From positions 62,001-126,000 of the forward strand of contig NZ_BJKB01000002.1 of assembly GCF_010725055.1 (NCBI RefSeq): a stretch of DNA of 64,000 nucleotides. Direction: 5' to 3'. The notes below the pieces were generated by a model that searched no databases, was not told the DNA's origin, and saw only the letters and a program-made list of their open reading frames with translations. Both the position numbers and the translations under genes were made by a program. The DNA comes from Gelidibacter japonicus. Its GTDB lineage: Bacteria; Bacteroidota; Bacteroidia; Flavobacteriales; Flavobacteriaceae. The stretch's first letter is position 1. Every line of letters begins with the position of its first letter. Of this stretch, positions 63,678 to 64,000 are shown piece by piece.

Positions 63678-64000
63678 TACATAATGGTTTTATGAAAGCG
63701 CAATTCAATGGTCGCTAAAATATTGGCAATTTTCTTACCACTATTCCCATCGCCATAAATAGTACTACGCTTATTTTTAGGATTTTTCAATTGCTCTAAA
63801 ATTGCTGATTTAATAGGAACCCCGTCATAGGGCACGTCAATGGTATTTAGTCCACGTTCCCTCCTGTGTTGCCGTGTACCGATATTCACCACAGGAATTC
63901 CTAAATAAGAACATTCTCGAATCCCCACACTACTATTTCCTATTAAGCATTGGCTGTGGTACAACAACTTTAAAAAATCAATAGCATCCATATTCTTGAA
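63674..64000 (-). CDS. UDP-N-acetylglucosamine 2-epimerase (NeuC-like), C-terminal part
   Basis: Only the last 109 codons are in the window; the gene continues beyond 64000. The visible part holds IGNSSVGIRECSYLGIPVVNIGTRQHRRERG, described by its key elements: GNSSVGI and the NIGTRQ-x-RERG UDP-binding/catalytic block of the hydrolysing 2-epimerases. Such enzymes release ManNAc or an analogue for nonulosonic acid synthesis, which fits the NeuA-like gene overlapping its stop by four bases. An internal ATG at 63991 is not taken as the real start. Confidence 0.85.
   Translation of the reverse strand, partial: FKNMDAIDFLKLLYHSQCLIGNSSVGIRECSYLGIPVVNIGTRQHRRERGLNTIDVPYDGVPIKSAILEQLKNPKNKRSTIYGDGNSGKKIANILATIELRFHKTIMY

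Overview
This window is chromosomal DNA of a member of the Bacteroidota, most likely a marine Flavobacteriaceae. Pointers are a SusC/SusD pair, a PorV/PorQ-family barrel, Mpl, a KdsD-TatC-LptB cluster, weak or absent Shine-Dalgarno sequences, several TAnnTTTG promoter boxes, and an AT-rich sequence whose intergenic spaces are packed with GC-rich repeated phrases. No rRNA, tRNA, transposase, integrase or CRISPR array was recognised.

Layout. 1-9.5 kb: a DUF3124 lipoprotein, a SlyD-like FKBP isomerase, then a serine hydrolase and a SusC/SusD uptake pair lying between two copies of the FKBP-3'/mpl-3' junction, followed by intact mpl. The arrangement looks like a single-crossover integration scar. 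9.6-27 kb: a TPR protein, a giant alpha-2-macroglobulin with a thioester motif, a PLP-dependent cysteine/cystathionine synthase, a LolC/E-like permease diverging from a NamZ-like (DUF1343) lipoprotein, an unrecognised secreted protein, a methyltransferase, an amidohydrolase lipoprotein and a Fic protein with an inverted repeat beside its promoter. 27-37 kb: a plug-less outer-membrane barrel next to a 1000-residue TPR protein, lipoate ligase, a small unknown protein and RecQ. 36.8-39.8 kb: an overlapping kdsD-tatC-AhpD-like gene block followed by lptB. 40-45.7 kb: a DUF808 membrane protein, phosphatidylserine synthase, a PorV/PorQ-family protein and apolipoprotein N-acyltransferase.

47.1-64 kb: a surface-polysaccharide locus entirely on the minus strand. 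Read in its own direction, it runs from a NeuC-like epimerase (cut by the window end) and a NeuA-like cytidylyltransferase through a 2-hydroxyacid dehydrogenase, a GT-B-like protein, a hexapeptide acyltransferase, seven glycosyltransferases, an FkbM methyltransferase and a Wzy/O-antigen-ligase-like protein to the initiating polyprenyl glycosylphosphotransferase. Gene overlaps suggest a long operon. Base composition becomes visibly more AT-rich upstream of about 54.2 kb, suggesting a mosaic locus. The predicted product is a lipid-linked glycan probably containing a CMP-activated nonulosonic acid.

The most unusual structures are the FKBP/mpl duplication around the SusCD island, and a large family of a hairpin-forming module (CCCGCCC...GGTACGTTCGGGC) that makes an 11-unit array at 45.8-47.1 kb and recurs on the far side of the glycosylphosphotransferase gene. 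The array includes two 271-bp units differing at one base. A third is the inverted repeat TATCGGATA-N16-TATCCGATA next to the fic promoter.
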